The position numbers were made by a program, and so were the translations under genes. The notes beneath the pieces were generated by a model. That model made no database searches, was not told the origin of the DNA, and saw only the letters and a program-made list of their open reading frames with translations. A DNA stretch of 64,000 nucleotides from Aeoliella straminimaris (GTDB taxonomy: Bacteria > Planctomycetota > Planctomycetia > Pirellulales > Lacipirellulaceae). Shown in pieces: positions 16,804 to 25,641 of this stretch. The stretch is from the NCBI RefSeq assembly GCF_024054565.1, contig NZ_JAMXLR010000055.1:301535-365534 (forward strand), written 5' to 3'. The first letter of the stretch is position 1, and each line of letters begins with the position of its first letter.

Positions 16804-18525
16804 CTACTTCACCGGCGTGAGCTTTAGGCTTCGGAGGTTGATGGCCTGCCATTGGCCGGACTTCGGCATGATTTTCACGGAGAATTTGCCCGAGGTCTTT
16901 AGCTCGACTTCGCCCCAATCCTGGGATTCGAAGTCCTGATAGCCACCGGTGGCCTTGACCGCGACATTGGCCTTGGCGTCGCCCACCGACACCACCAGCT
17001 TGCTACTGGCGGGGGCCGCCACTTCGGCCGCCAGGCGATACTTGCCCGGCTTGTCCGACTTGCAGTTCCACACCACCACGTCGGCGGCGTCAGTCCAGAA
17101 GCCGATATTCGGCTGGTTTCCGATCGATTCCACCTGGGCGTTGCCCTCGATCACCGCGTCGCCGGCCTGCAGCACCAGGGTGCCATTAGCCGCTGGCGCG
17201 ACTCGGCGGAAGATCTCTTTCGGAGTACCCGAGATCTCGAGTTCCACCACCGTGTCGATCGGGTCGACGGCATCTCCCGTCAGATGTACCACGACGCCGG
17301 CATCGCTCTTGCTGACGTCGAAGTTGCGTGAAGCATCGGCCAACGGGTGACAACCTGAAGTCTCGACTTCCACCGGCACGACAAGCTTACCGTCACTGGG
17401 CCAGTCGAACACGTGCAAGTACAACTTGCCCGGCTTGCTGGTGATGCGTCCCCAGTCGGGTCGGCGGCAGGGGCTGGCCGTGGTGCCGTAGATCGACGCG
17501 CCGTTGGTGTCCATCCACTCGCCAATTTCAGTGAGCCGATCGATCGACTCCTGGGGAATTTCACCTTCCTTCGTGGGACCGACGTTCAGCAGGTAGTTGC
17601 CCCCCTTCGAGACGATGTCCACCAGGTTATGCAGCAGCACTTCGGTGCTCTTCCAATTGTGGTCGTAGCTTTTGAAGCCCCAGGTGTTGTTCATCGTCAT
17701 GCACGTTTCCCAGTCGCGGTCCTTGTAACCGGTGGCCGGAATGTGCTGTTCGGGGGTTTCGGTGTCACCACGATAGCCGCCGCCCAGGCGGTTGTTTGTA
17801 ATGATCTCGGGATAGTCGGCCAGCAGGTCGTGCAGTGGCTTCGCGCGCTCGGCGTTCATCCAAGTGGGCGTGTCCCACCAGAGGACGTCGGGATGGAACT
17901 TGGTGAGGACTTCTTTGGTCTGCGGCAGCGCGATCGTGCGGAGGTACTCGTCGAAGTCGCCCTTGTTTGCTTCGTCCCACGATTGCCCCTCCGCTAGACC
18001 AGCCTTCGCGCCGCCGGGGTGCGTCCAGTCCTGCGCCTGCGAGTAATACAGCCCGAACTTCAGTCCTTCATCTCTCACCGCATCGGCCAGGGGAGCGAGC
18101 AGGTCCTTGCCATAGGGCGAGGCGTCGGCGATATCCCAATCGGTGACGGCCGAGTCGTAGAGCGCGAATCCATCGTGATGCTTGGAGGTGATCACTACGT
18201 ACTTCATGCCTGCCCGCTTGGCGAGCGCGGCCCACTGTTCCGGGTCGTACTTCACGGGATCGAAGTCCTGGGCGTACTCGCGGTACTCGGCCACGGGGAT
18301 CTCCGCGCGGCGCATGATCCACTCGCCGATGCCGCCAATCTTCTCACCGTGGTACGTCCCCGCCGGCACGGAGTAGACGCCCCAGTGAATAAACATGCCG
18401 AACTTCGCGTCGCGCCACCACTCCATGCGGGCGTCCCGCTCTGCCGGAGTTTCGGCCCATGCGGGGGGAGTGAGGAAGACGAGCGAAAGGACAACACACA
18501 ACAACGCCGCCAAGTGAGACTTCAT
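16804..18525 (-). CDS. Alpha-L-fucosidase, GH29
   Basis: 573 residues from ATG 18525, preferred because AAGGA lies upstream and a signal peptide follows directly (SHLAALLCVVLSLVFLTPPAWA). GH29 hallmarks: WWRDAKFGMFIHWGVYSVPAG, KYVVITSKHHDGFALYDS, and the nucleophile Asp in DVLWWDTPTW. A C-terminal beta-rich region (from about 400) probably binds sugar. The enzyme removes terminal alpha-linked L-fucose by a retaining mechanism, outside the cytoplasm. It lies downstream of no obvious promoter partner but next to the sulfatase on the same strand, separated by a palindromic element. Confidence 0.93.
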   Translation of the reverse strand: MKSHLAALLCVVLSLVFLTPPAWAETPAERDARMEWWRDAKFGMFIHWGVYSVPAGTYHGEKIGGIGEWIMRRAEIPVAEYREYAQDFDPVKYDPEQWAALAKRAGMKYVVITSKHHDGFALYDSAVTDWDIADASPYGKDLLAPLADAVRDEGLKFGLYYSQAQDWTHPGGAKAGLAEGQSWDEANKGDFDEYLRTIALPQTKEVLTKFHPDVLWWDTPTWMNAERAKPLHDLLADYPEIITNNRLGGGYRGDTETPEQHIPATGYKDRDWETCMTMNNTWGFKSYDHNWKSTEVLLHNLVDIVSKGGNYLLNVGPTKEGEIPQESIDRLTEIGEWMDTNGASIYGTTASPCRRPDWGRITSKPGKLYLHVFDWPSDGKLVVPVEVETSGCHPLADASRNFDVSKSDAGVVVHLTGDAVDPIDTVVELEISGTPKEIFRRVAPAANGTLVLQAGDAVIEGNAQVESIGNQPNIGFWTDAADVVVWNCKSDKPGKYRLAAEVAAPASSKLVVSVGDAKANVAVKATGGYQDFESQDWGEVELKTSGKFSVKIMPKSGQWQAINLRSLKLTPVK

Positions 18526-18680
18526 GATCGAAATCCTTATCGTGACCAGAGACACAAGCTAGTTACACTCTGGCGATTATAAGGACTCGACGCGTGGCAA
18601 GCGACCAATGGCCGAGGCGAGCCAGTCCTGTCTCGTCGAGTCATTGGAGTCACCAGCAAAGCTAAAGACTCCAGCGCCGA

Positions 18681-18884
18681 AGAATCAGACGCGGATTGTC
18701 GCCGATTTGAGCGGATTCTCACAGATGAAGAATAGAGTTGCGGTCAAACTACGCGGCAACCATTACTTTGCGGCAGAGTCAACGATTGTGGAGTTCCTAC
18801 TCAACGTTGCGTTGTCATATCTCTGTTTTTCGCAACTATCCGCGTTTATCCGGCAACATCCGCGACGATCCGCGTCTAATTCTT
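18681..18884. repeat. MITE-like element with about 50-bp imperfect inverted ends
   Basis: The left end starts AGAATCAGACGCGGATTGTC (18681-18700) and the reverse complement of the right end starts AGAATTAGACGCGGATCGTC; similarity continues imperfectly for about 50 bp through repeated GCGGAT units. It fills most of the space between the fucosidase and mmsA promoters. No ORF of note is inside. Confidence 0.55.
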
Positions 18885-18925
18885 GATGAGCCTTGCATCG
18901 CGACTGACGAGGTATCGTCGATTGG

Positions 18926-20434
18926 CTACTTCTGTCCGCTTTTCCACACCGGATCGTGGTGCGAGTCGTGCTCTTGCGGCCAGCGGGTGAGGGTGACCTT
19001 CTGCCGAGTGTAGAATTGGATGCTCTCGGTGCCTTGGATATGAAGGTCTCCAAAGAAAGATCGGTTCCAACCCGTGAACGGCAACCACGCCATCGGAGCG
19101 GGCACGCCGACGTTCACGCCAATCATGCCGGCGTTGAAGTGCTGCTTGAACTCGCGGGCGGCGTAGCCACTGCGGGTGAAGATCACTGCGCCGTTGCCGA
19201 ATTCGCAACCCGCACCCATAGCCAGGGCTTCGTCGAGCGTATCGACCCGCGCTACCGAAAGCACGGGGCCGAAGATCTCCTCGGTCGCCACCCGCATGCC
19301 GGGCTTCACCTGATCGACCACGCTGGGTCCCAGGAGGAATCCACTGCCAGCAAAGTCGCGCCGCCCATCCAGCGGCACTGTCGCTCCTTCGCCAGTAGCG
19401 ATGTCCAGGTACTCGGCCACCCGCTTGCGATGCTCGTCGCGAATCACGGGACCCATGTCGACCTCTTCGTTGCCATCGCTCGGCCCGACGCGCAAACTGC
19501 CGGCGTAGTCGACGAGCCCCTCGACCACCGGATCGGCCGCGCCGCCGACGGCCACCGTCAAGCTGCCGGCCATGCATCGTTGTCCCGCGCAGCCGTACGC
19601 ACTGGCGGCGAGCTGCCTCACGGTTTGATCCATGTCGGCGTCGGGCATCACGATCAGGTGATTCTTCGCGCCACCCGCCGACTGCACGCGTTTGCCGTTG
19701 GCGGTGCCAGTTTCGTAGATGTACTTCGCGATGGGCGTCGAGCCCACAAACGACACGGCCGCCACCTTCGGATGCGCAAGCAACGTGTCGACGCACTCCT
19801 TGTCGCCATGCACAATGTTGAACACGCCCGGCGGCAGGCCGGCTTCGAGCAATAGCTCGCCCAAACGCACAGCCGACAGCGGCACCTTCTCCGACGGCTT
19901 CAGCACAAAGGTGTTGCCGCAAGTGATCGCCACGGGGAACATCCACAGTGGCACCATGTTCGGAAAGTTGTACGGCGTGATGCCGACGCACACGCCCACC
20001 GGGTGCTTCACCACTTCGGCGTCGACTCCCGCGGCAATGTTCGGCAGCGACTGGCCCATCAGCAGGCTCGGAATGCCGGCCGCGAACTCCACCATCTCCA
20101 CACCGCGATTCACCTCGGCCCGGGCTTCGGCCAGCGTCTTGCCATGCTCGCGGGTCACTAGCGCCGTAAGCTGCTCGAAGTGCTCCTCCATCAGCATCCG
20201 ATAACGGAACATCACCCGGGCTCGCTCTACCACCGGCGTGTCGCTCCAGGAGGGCAGGGCGGCGGCCGCGGTTTCGACCACTTGGGCCGTTTCGTCCGCG
20301 GTGGCTAGCGGCGTGCGGGCGATTACCTGGCCGGTTGAGGGGTTGTAGACGTCGGTGTGACGGGCGGCATCGAGGGTCTGCCAACGCTCACCACACAGCA
20401 CGGGGACAACATCAACGGCGGCGGCACTGCTCAT
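18926..20434 (-). CDS. mmsA: Methylmalonate-semialdehyde dehydrogenase (CoA-acylating)
   Basis: 502 residues, normal for the aldehyde dehydrogenase branch that makes propionyl-CoA or acetyl-CoA from (methyl)malonate semialdehyde with NAD and CoA. Signature GITPYNFPNMVPLWMFP (151-167) and catalytic Cys287 in GCAGQRCMAGS, the subgroup-typical form. It serves valine, inositol or beta-alanine breakdown. It is divergent from a nitrilase-family amidohydrolase at 20619 that resembles beta-ureidopropionase, so beta-alanine from pyrimidine breakdown is a plausible source of its substrate here. Confidence 0.9.
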   Translation of the reverse strand: MSSAAAVDVVPVLCGERWQTLDAARHTDVYNPSTGQVIARTPLATADETAQVVETAAAALPSWSDTPVVERARVMFRYRMLMEEHFEQLTALVTREHGKTLAEARAEVNRGVEMVEFAAGIPSLLMGQSLPNIAAGVDAEVVKHPVGVCVGITPYNFPNMVPLWMFPVAITCGNTFVLKPSEKVPLSAVRLGELLLEAGLPPGVFNIVHGDKECVDTLLAHPKVAAVSFVGSTPIAKYIYETGTANGKRVQSAGGAKNHLIVMPDADMDQTVRQLAASAYGCAGQRCMAGSLTVAVGGAADPVVEGLVDYAGSLRVGPSDGNEEVDMGPVIRDEHRKRVAEYLDIATGEGATVPLDGRRDFAGSGFLLGPSVVDQVKPGMRVATEEIFGPVLSVARVDTLDEALAMGAGCEFGNGAVIFTRSGYAAREFKQHFNAGMIGVNVGVPAPMAWLPFTGWNRSFFGDLHIQGTESIQFYTRQKVTLTRWPQEHDSHHDPVWKSGQK

Positions 20435-20618
20435 GGCACTTTCCTTGGCGCTGGTAGGAAGCTGGGGTCTGTTTCGCTAGGATAACCGAGTACCGCGCTC
20501 TCACCAAGCTGCGTTACCGAGTTTGTAATCATGAAGCCATCAATTGGTGCTAGCCTCGACCAAGCTTGGCCAGGTCTAGTGCCGAGATTAACCCTCAGGC
20601 GCGTTAGAGGAACCTGCC

Positions 20619-21491
20619 ATGCCACGCCCCGTCCGCGGTGCTTTGATTCAAGCCACGTTGTGTGAACCGAGCACGTCGCCCGTCGACAAGATCAAGAAGG
20701 CGATGATCGATAAGCACGTCGCTCTCATCGAACAGGCGGCCAGCCAGGGCGCGCAGGTTGTCTGCCTGCAGGAGATCTTCTACGGGCCGTACTTCTGCGC
20801 CGAGCAGGAGTGCAAGTGGTACGACTCCACCGAGCGGATCCCCGACGGGCCGACCACCAAGCTGATGCAAGAGCTTGCCAAGAAGCACAAGATGGTGATC
20901 GTCGTACCGATGTACGAAGAGGACATCACCGGCGTGTACTACAACACGGCCGCCGTGATCGACGCCGGGGGCGAGTACCTGGGCAAGTTCCGCAAGGTCC
21001 ACATCCCGCACTGCAACCCAGGCTTCTGGGAGAAGTTCTATTTCAAACCGGGCAACCTCGGTTACCCCGTGTTCGATACCCGCGTCGGCAAGGTGGGCGT
21101 CTACATCTGCTACGACCGCCACTTCCCCGAGGGCGCGCGGTGCCTGGGCTTGGGCGGCGCGGAGATCGTATTTAACCCGTCGGCCACAGTGGCCGGCCTC
21201 AGTGAATACCTCTGGAAGCTCGAGCAACCGGCTCACGCTGTGGCCAACCAGTTCTTCGTCGGCGCGATCAACCGCCCCGGCTGGGAAGAGCCGTGGAGCA
21301 TCGGCGAGTTCTACGGCCAGAGCTACTTCTGCGATCCCCGCGGCCAGTTCATCGCCCAGAGCGAAAAGCGAACCGACGACGACATCGTAATCGCCGACAT
21401 GGACCTCGACCTGATCCGCGAGGTGCGTAACACGTGGCAGTTCTTTAGGGATCGCCGGCCAGAGACTTATGGGGCGATTGTGGCTCCGTAG
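20619..21491 (+). CDS. Nitrilase-superfamily amidohydrolase (beta-ureidopropionase / N-carbamoylputrescine amidase-like)
   Basis: 290 residues with the full Glu-Lys-Cys triad: Glu52 in LQEIF, Lys126 in FRKVHIP, Cys164 in YICYDRHFPEGAR. The YFCAEQ and NPGFWEKFYFKPGNLGYPVF segments recall carbamoyl amidases that release ammonia and CO2 from N-carbamoyl amines. Cytoplasmic. Divergent neighbour mmsA could consume the semialdehyde that follows beta-alanine transamination. No dihydropyrimidinase is in the window, so the polyamine route remains open. Confidence 0.82.
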   Translation: MPRPVRGALIQATLCEPSTSPVDKIKKAMIDKHVALIEQAASQGAQVVCLQEIFYGPYFCAEQECKWYDSTERIPDGPTTKLMQELAKKHKMVIVVPMYEEDITGVYYNTAAVIDAGGEYLGKFRKVHIPHCNPGFWEKFYFKPGNLGYPVFDTRVGKVGVYICYDRHFPEGARCLGLGGAEIVFNPSATVAGLSEYLWKLEQPAHAVANQFFVGAINRPGWEEPWSIGEFYGQSYFCDPRGQFIAQSEKRTDDDIVIADMDLDLIREVRNTWQFFRDRRPETYGAIVAP

Positions 21492-21527
21492 AAAGCTGTG
21501 TTTGCCGAGGATGTGAGTGATCAATCT

Positions 21528-21887
21528 ATGAAATCTGCCGAGCAAATCCTGGCGGAAGCGAACAAGACAATTGCGCATATGCACAATCGTCCGACGATGT
21601 ACATTAGCTCAGCCAGTCGTGCCAACGCGGGCGACATATTCGACGGAATGTTGTGGATTGCACACTGGTTCTGGGCGACGATTCAATCTCGCGAAGGTGA
21701 GTTTCGAAGAGTGCTAGATTCCGTACGCGAATCGCATCAATGTAGTAGCTACGGCTTTCCGGACGGTTACCGGCGAGACCATCCGAACAGCGACGATGAA
21801 TCCGCCTTTCACCACGTCAAGAAATGTTGGGAAGAAGTCGACGCTGAGTTGGGTATCGACATATCCGAAGAGGCCGCAGATTCCTGA
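21528..21887 (+). CDS. Small hypothetical protein
   Basis: 119 residues from ATG 21528 (an earlier in-frame start at 21498 is possible). Soluble, acidic, with a Trp/His-rich middle (MLWIAHWFWATIQ). No family recognised. Base composition is more A/T-rich than the flanking amidohydrolase. It follows that gene closely on the same strand. Confidence 0.45.
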   Translation: MKSAEQILAEANKTIAHMHNRPTMYISSASRANAGDIFDGMLWIAHWFWATIQSREGEFRRVLDSVRESHQCSSYGFPDGYRRDHPNSDDESAFHHVKKCWEEVDAELGIDISEEAADS

Positions 21888-22009
21888 GGTATTTTGCCGA
21901 AGGCTTTGAACCCGTAGATTCGAACGAAGAACTCGAAGCGATTTAGGCGCAGTGTGTACTGCTGTTAGTCACTCCAATCTTCTCGCAGAGCGGCGGCAAG
22001 AGTCCCCAC

Positions 22010-22375
22010 ATGAAACTGTTGATCATCACCCTCAACCTGCTCGCGGCAGCCGCTTTCGTTTTCCTGGGGATGTTGGCCAACGCCATCCACTCCACTCACA
22101 GCTACAGCACTTATCACGAGTTTGTGATTGTTGGGGCCATTAGCGAAAAACAGTTGGAGACCATCGAAGACCCCGAAAATCCCGGTTCCTACGGTTATGA
22201 CCTGCTGGCAAGAATAGTGCAGGCCGGCAACGTAGAAACTTGGGTTAGGCGGATTTCTACGCTTGCTGCGGCGGCTTGTGTGTTGAACGCGGTTGCGGCG
22301 GCCGCTGGGGTTCTGATGCCCGGACAGAACCAGACTACACGTGGGAGCCTTAGCGAACTCACTAGCGCTGATTAG
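22010..22375 (+). CDS. Small two-helix membrane protein, unknown
   Basis: 121 residues with a hydrophobic N-terminal helix (3-28, LLIITLNLLAAAAFVFLGML) and a second near 80-105 (ISTLAAAACVLNAVAAAAGVLM). The loop between them is polar. No family or motif recognised. Short intergenic spaces suggest an independent small gene. Confidence 0.45.
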   Translation: MKLLIITLNLLAAAAFVFLGMLANAIHSTHSYSTYHEFVIVGAISEKQLETIEDPENPGSYGYDLLARIVQAGNVETWVRRISTLAAAACVLNAVAAAAGVLMPGQNQTTRGSLSELTSAD

Positions 22376-22424
22376 CGTCGTTACGCATGCCAAGACCCAC
22401 CTTTGGCCAACGACCCACTCTCCG

Positions 22425-22597
22425 CTACCCCTCCCCGCGGCTGAGACCGCGACCCTCCCAAGGGAGGGTGAAATTCTTGACGCGAAGTATGAAGCGGTGT
22501 GCTTAAGCTGCTATACTTGCATCCCCCTTCAACATGAGCCAGTAGCACTTCACCCTCCCTCGGGAGGGTCGGCCTCTCAGGGCCGGTGAGGGGGAAG
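22425..22597. repeat. MITE-like element with about 48-bp inverted ends
   Basis: Left arm 22425-22472 and right arm 22549-22597 are imperfect inverted copies. Each contains a near-palindromic core: CCCTCCCAAGGGAGGG on the left and CCCTCCCTCGGGAGGG on the right. The outer parts match with gaps (CGGCTGAGACCG versus GGCCCTGAGAGGCC). The 76-bp centre codes for nothing evident. It lies between two small genes. Confidence 0.65.
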
Positions 22598-22627
22598 CAA
22601 CTACCACCTATAGACGGCAGCAGCACC

Positions 22628-23173
22628 GTGGATGACAGCGACGACCGCATCCGGATTGATGAAAACGTGGTGATGCCCGACCTTGAGGGTCAACCACCAC
22701 CGCCGCGGGTGTACCCTCGCCTGATACGACGGCTGAGGATCGTGATGTGGCTGGCAGCGGTGGGCGGTCTGGTGATGCTGGCCGGTGGGGGCTACGAGTA
22801 CCATCGCATGCAGCGGCTTGGCCGGGAAGGAAAGCAGGTCCCCGGAACCTTGGTCGACAGCAGCACACTCAACACCGGCAAGGGGCGAACCAGCTATCAC
22901 TTGGTGCTAGATTATAAGCCTCCGGACAGCGAAACGACCTATCGCAAGGAGTTCTTCGTCGATCAAACGGTCTACAACCAAGCCCAGCAAGCAGGACAGG
23001 TTCCGGTAACCTATCTGCCGAGCGACCCGACACTTTCGACGGGCAACCAACAGGCGAAGGGCGACACAGAGCCGCTGGTGATTGGTGGCGGCCTGCTGTT
23101 GGTTGCGGTGGGCATTTGGGCGTACCTCCGCTGGCAAATAAGGCGGGTCATGCGGTACGTGATGGGCGAGTAG
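22628..23173 (+). CDS. DUF3592-like membrane protein
   Basis: 181 residues if it starts at GTG 22628; ATG 22673 is another option, and a GTG at 22586 would lie inside the palindromic element. Two transmembrane helices (about 38-57 and 150-170) flank an extracytoplasmic beta-rich domain with GKQVPGTLVDSS, YHLVLDYKPP and VPVTYLPSDPTLS, the pattern of DUF3592. Function unknown. Confidence 0.6.
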   Translation: MDDSDDRIRIDENVVMPDLEGQPPPPRVYPRLIRRLRIVMWLAAVGGLVMLAGGGYEYHRMQRLGREGKQVPGTLVDSSTLNTGKGRTSYHLVLDYKPPDSETTYRKEFFVDQTVYNQAQQAGQVPVTYLPSDPTLSTGNQQAKGDTEPLVIGGGLLLVAVGIWAYLRWQIRRVMRYVMGE

Positions 23174-23289
23174 ACCGCGACCCTTGTAAGTTGCATAGAC
23201 ATGAGATTGGTAGTACACCGAGGAAACAAGCTGCTCCGCTTCGTTCGCTAAGCTCACTCAGTGGAGCAGCTGTGCCGGCCGCGAGATCG

Positions 23290-23441
23290 GGCGACCCGAG
23301 GTCGTGAGAGACCGTCGACAACGGCATCGCATTGGCTCGACGAAACACTGCCACGCAGGGCGGACGATGAACAACCTCGCTGAATTGCCGCCGCTCCGCG
23401 GCAGTCAGACGCTGCACCAAGCAGGGGCGATACATGGACAC
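23290..23441 (-). pseudogene. Possible IS630-type transposase N-terminal relic
   Basis: Minus-strand translation from 23441 gives VQRLTAAERRQFSEVVHRP, then VAVFRRANAMPLSTVSHDL and SPDLAAGTAAP. This resembles the N-terminal helix-turn-helix lead of IS630-like transposases (LTxxER..LE..VRRP...RRA..LL...G.S..DIA). No DDE domain follows and similarity stops within 50 residues. The surrounding 23174-23735 holds two hairpins (GCTGCTCC with GGAGCAGC; TGCCGC with GCGGCA) and no gene. Confidence 0.35.
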
Positions 23442-23735
23442 GGTCCTTCCTGACCAAAGACGCTTTGATCCCAGACTGTGAATTCACTGCTCAAACTCAT
23501 CTAATTGCTTCTGCTTTTCGCTACCAAACGGACCGCCGGCTCCAATCCCAATGGGTCCACCTGGCGCCAGCAAACAAGTCGATTGCGCGAAAACGATGGG
23601 GGTTTGCGTCTGGCTTGGTAACGAGTCCACCAGGCATCTACAATACTTGTAACAACGTGAAGCGGTTGCTGGCGGAACTCGTTTCAACACTTCTTTCGAA
23701 TCCACCTCCATGACTGAGTGAAAGGTGAAGCGACC

Positions 23736-25634
23736 GTGAGTTTTCCTCCCAAGTCCTGGCTTCCTCACCCCGCGACGCTGGCTCTGCTGGTGGTTTGCAC
23801 GCTGCAACCAACGGTGCAGGCAGAGATCGACATCCAAAACGCCTACAGCAAGACCGACGTGATGATCCCCATGCGGGACGGCGTGCGGCTCTACACCGAG
23901 ATCTACACCCCCAGGAATCAGCGCGAAAAGCTGCCCATCCTGTTTCTCCGCACACCCTATCGCGTGGCCGAGCCCGACGGCAAGTTCACGCGGTACTTCG
24001 ACACGGCGTTTCGCGAAATGGCCAAGGACGGCTACATCATCGCCGTGCAGGATGCCCGGGGCCGACACAACTCCGAAGGCACGTTCGAATGGAATCGCCC
24101 TATCCGCCACCACCGCGATCCGCAAGCGGTCGACGCCAGCACCGATGCATACGACTCCATCGAGTGGCTCACCAGCAGCATGGCCAACGACAATGGTCGC
24201 GTGGGCATGTTGGGCGTTTCCTACCCCGGGTGGTACGTCACGATGGCCCTGATCGACCCGCACCCGGCGCTCAAAGCCGCCAGCCCGCAAGCGTCGCCCT
24301 CCGACTACTTCATCGGTGACGACTTCTACCACTTTGGCGCGTTTCGTTTGCAGCCGAGTGCCGAGTTGCCTTACCTGTTCGACTTCGACGCGACGCAGAA
24401 CGCCCGGTTTCCGTACGATCAGGTCGATACATACGAGTTCTTTCTCGACTTGGGTCCGCTCAAGAACATGAACGAGAAGTACTTGCACCATGTGTCGCCC
24501 ACCTGGGACAACTTCATGGAGCACGACACGTACGACGAGTACTGGGTCGAGGGGGGGACGCTGCCGCACCTTACGGAAGTTACCGTGCCGACACTGAATG
24601 TCGTCGGGTGGTGGGATGCCGAGAACCTGGGCGGGGCCCTCGACATTTACGACACGATGGAATCGCTCGACAAGAAGGACATTAATCGACTGGTCGTCGG
24701 CCCCTGGGCCCACGGCCAGTGGTATCGCGGCCCAACCGGCGAGTTGGGAGCCTACGAGTTTGGCTCCGACACCATGGCGCATTATCAGAAGCAGATCGAG
24801 GCGCCGTTCTTCGCCCATCACCTGAAGGGGGCGCCCGATCCAGGCTTGGCGGAAGCCACGTTGTTCCAGACGGGCTCCAACAAATGGCAGAACTACGCCA
24901 GTTGGCCTCCCGCCGATAGCAAACCCAAGAGGCTATATTTCCAGCCCAGCGGTGGTTTGTCGTTCGACGCTCCCCAAGCAGAACCGTCGGAGGAATTCGC
25001 CAGTTACACCTCCGATCCTAGCAATCCGGTGCCCTATACGGCGCGGCCCGTCATGGGGTTCTGGCATGGCATGGAAGGCAGCAGCGACCCACGATTCGAC
25101 CGCGCTGGCAAGCTGTGGAAGGTCGAAGACCAACGTTTTGTCGATGGCCGACCCGACGTACTCTCCTTTGTTACCAAGCCACTGGAAAATGACGTCGAGG
25201 TTGCCGGTCATATCATCGCCAGGCTGTTTGCTTCGACATCGGGAACCGACTCGGACTGGGTGGTCAAGCTGATCGATGTCTACCCGGAGAGCTACGAAGC
25301 GAAGCCCGAAATGGGTGGCTACCAGTTAATGATCGCCGACGACGTACTCCGCGGTAAGTTTCGCAACAGCTTCAGCAAGCCGGAGCCACTCGAACCGGGC
25401 AAAGTCACCGAGTTTGATATCAACCTCCGCACCCGCAATCACCTGTTCCGCAAGGGGCATCGCATCATGGTGCAGGTGCAGAGCAGTTGGTTCCCACTAA
25501 TCGACCGTAACCCGCAAAAGTTTGTCGACATCCCCGAGGCATCCGAGGACGATTACCAGGCGGCCGAGCAGCGAGTGTATTTCACGCCCGAGTTCCCTTC
25601 GCACATTCAGCTTCCCATCGTGACCAAGGAGTGA
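23736..25634 (+). CDS. Secreted CocE/NonD family hydrolase (S15 Xaa-Pro dipeptidyl-peptidase fold)
   Basis: 632 residues from GTG 23736, chosen because AAGGTGA lies eight bases upstream; GTG 23718 is the alternative. Signal peptide ends near residue 29 (CTLQPTVQA). The alpha/beta hydrolase shows the nucleophile elbow GVSYPGW with Ser162, an acidic residue in VGWWDAENLGG, and a His in GPWAHGQW. The C-terminal jelly roll (from about 435: GFWHGMEGSSDPRFDRAG, VAGHIIARLFAST) is typical of cocaine esterase and alpha-amino-acid ester hydrolase. It probably cleaves an ester or amide outside the cytoplasm. The C45-type gene starts 7 bp after its stop. Confidence 0.87.
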   Translation: MSFPPKSWLPHPATLALLVVCTLQPTVQAEIDIQNAYSKTDVMIPMRDGVRLYTEIYTPRNQREKLPILFLRTPYRVAEPDGKFTRYFDTAFREMAKDGYIIAVQDARGRHNSEGTFEWNRPIRHHRDPQAVDASTDAYDSIEWLTSSMANDNGRVGMLGVSYPGWYVTMALIDPHPALKAASPQASPSDYFIGDDFYHFGAFRLQPSAELPYLFDFDATQNARFPYDQVDTYEFFLDLGPLKNMNEKYLHHVSPTWDNFMEHDTYDEYWVEGGTLPHLTEVTVPTLNVVGWWDAENLGGALDIYDTMESLDKKDINRLVVGPWAHGQWYRGPTGELGAYEFGSDTMAHYQKQIEAPFFAHHLKGAPDPGLAEATLFQTGSNKWQNYASWPPADSKPKRLYFQPSGGLSFDAPQAEPSEEFASYTSDPSNPVPYTARPVMGFWHGMEGSSDPRFDRAGKLWKVEDQRFVDGRPDVLSFVTKPLENDVEVAGHIIARLFASTSGTDSDWVVKLIDVYPESYEAKPEMGGYQLMIADDVLRGKFRNSFSKPEPLEPGKVTEFDINLRTRNHLFRKGHRIMVQVQSSWFPLIDRNPQKFVDIPEASEDDYQAAEQRVYFTPEFPSHIQLPIVTKE

Positions 25635-25641
25635 GAGTTAG

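Noticed and set aside
18876..20384. 502-residue Arg-rich reading frame overlapping mmsA in another frame
   Set aside because: It is the shadow of the aldehyde dehydrogenase gene; no domain fits, and the mmsA frame carries all catalytic motifs.
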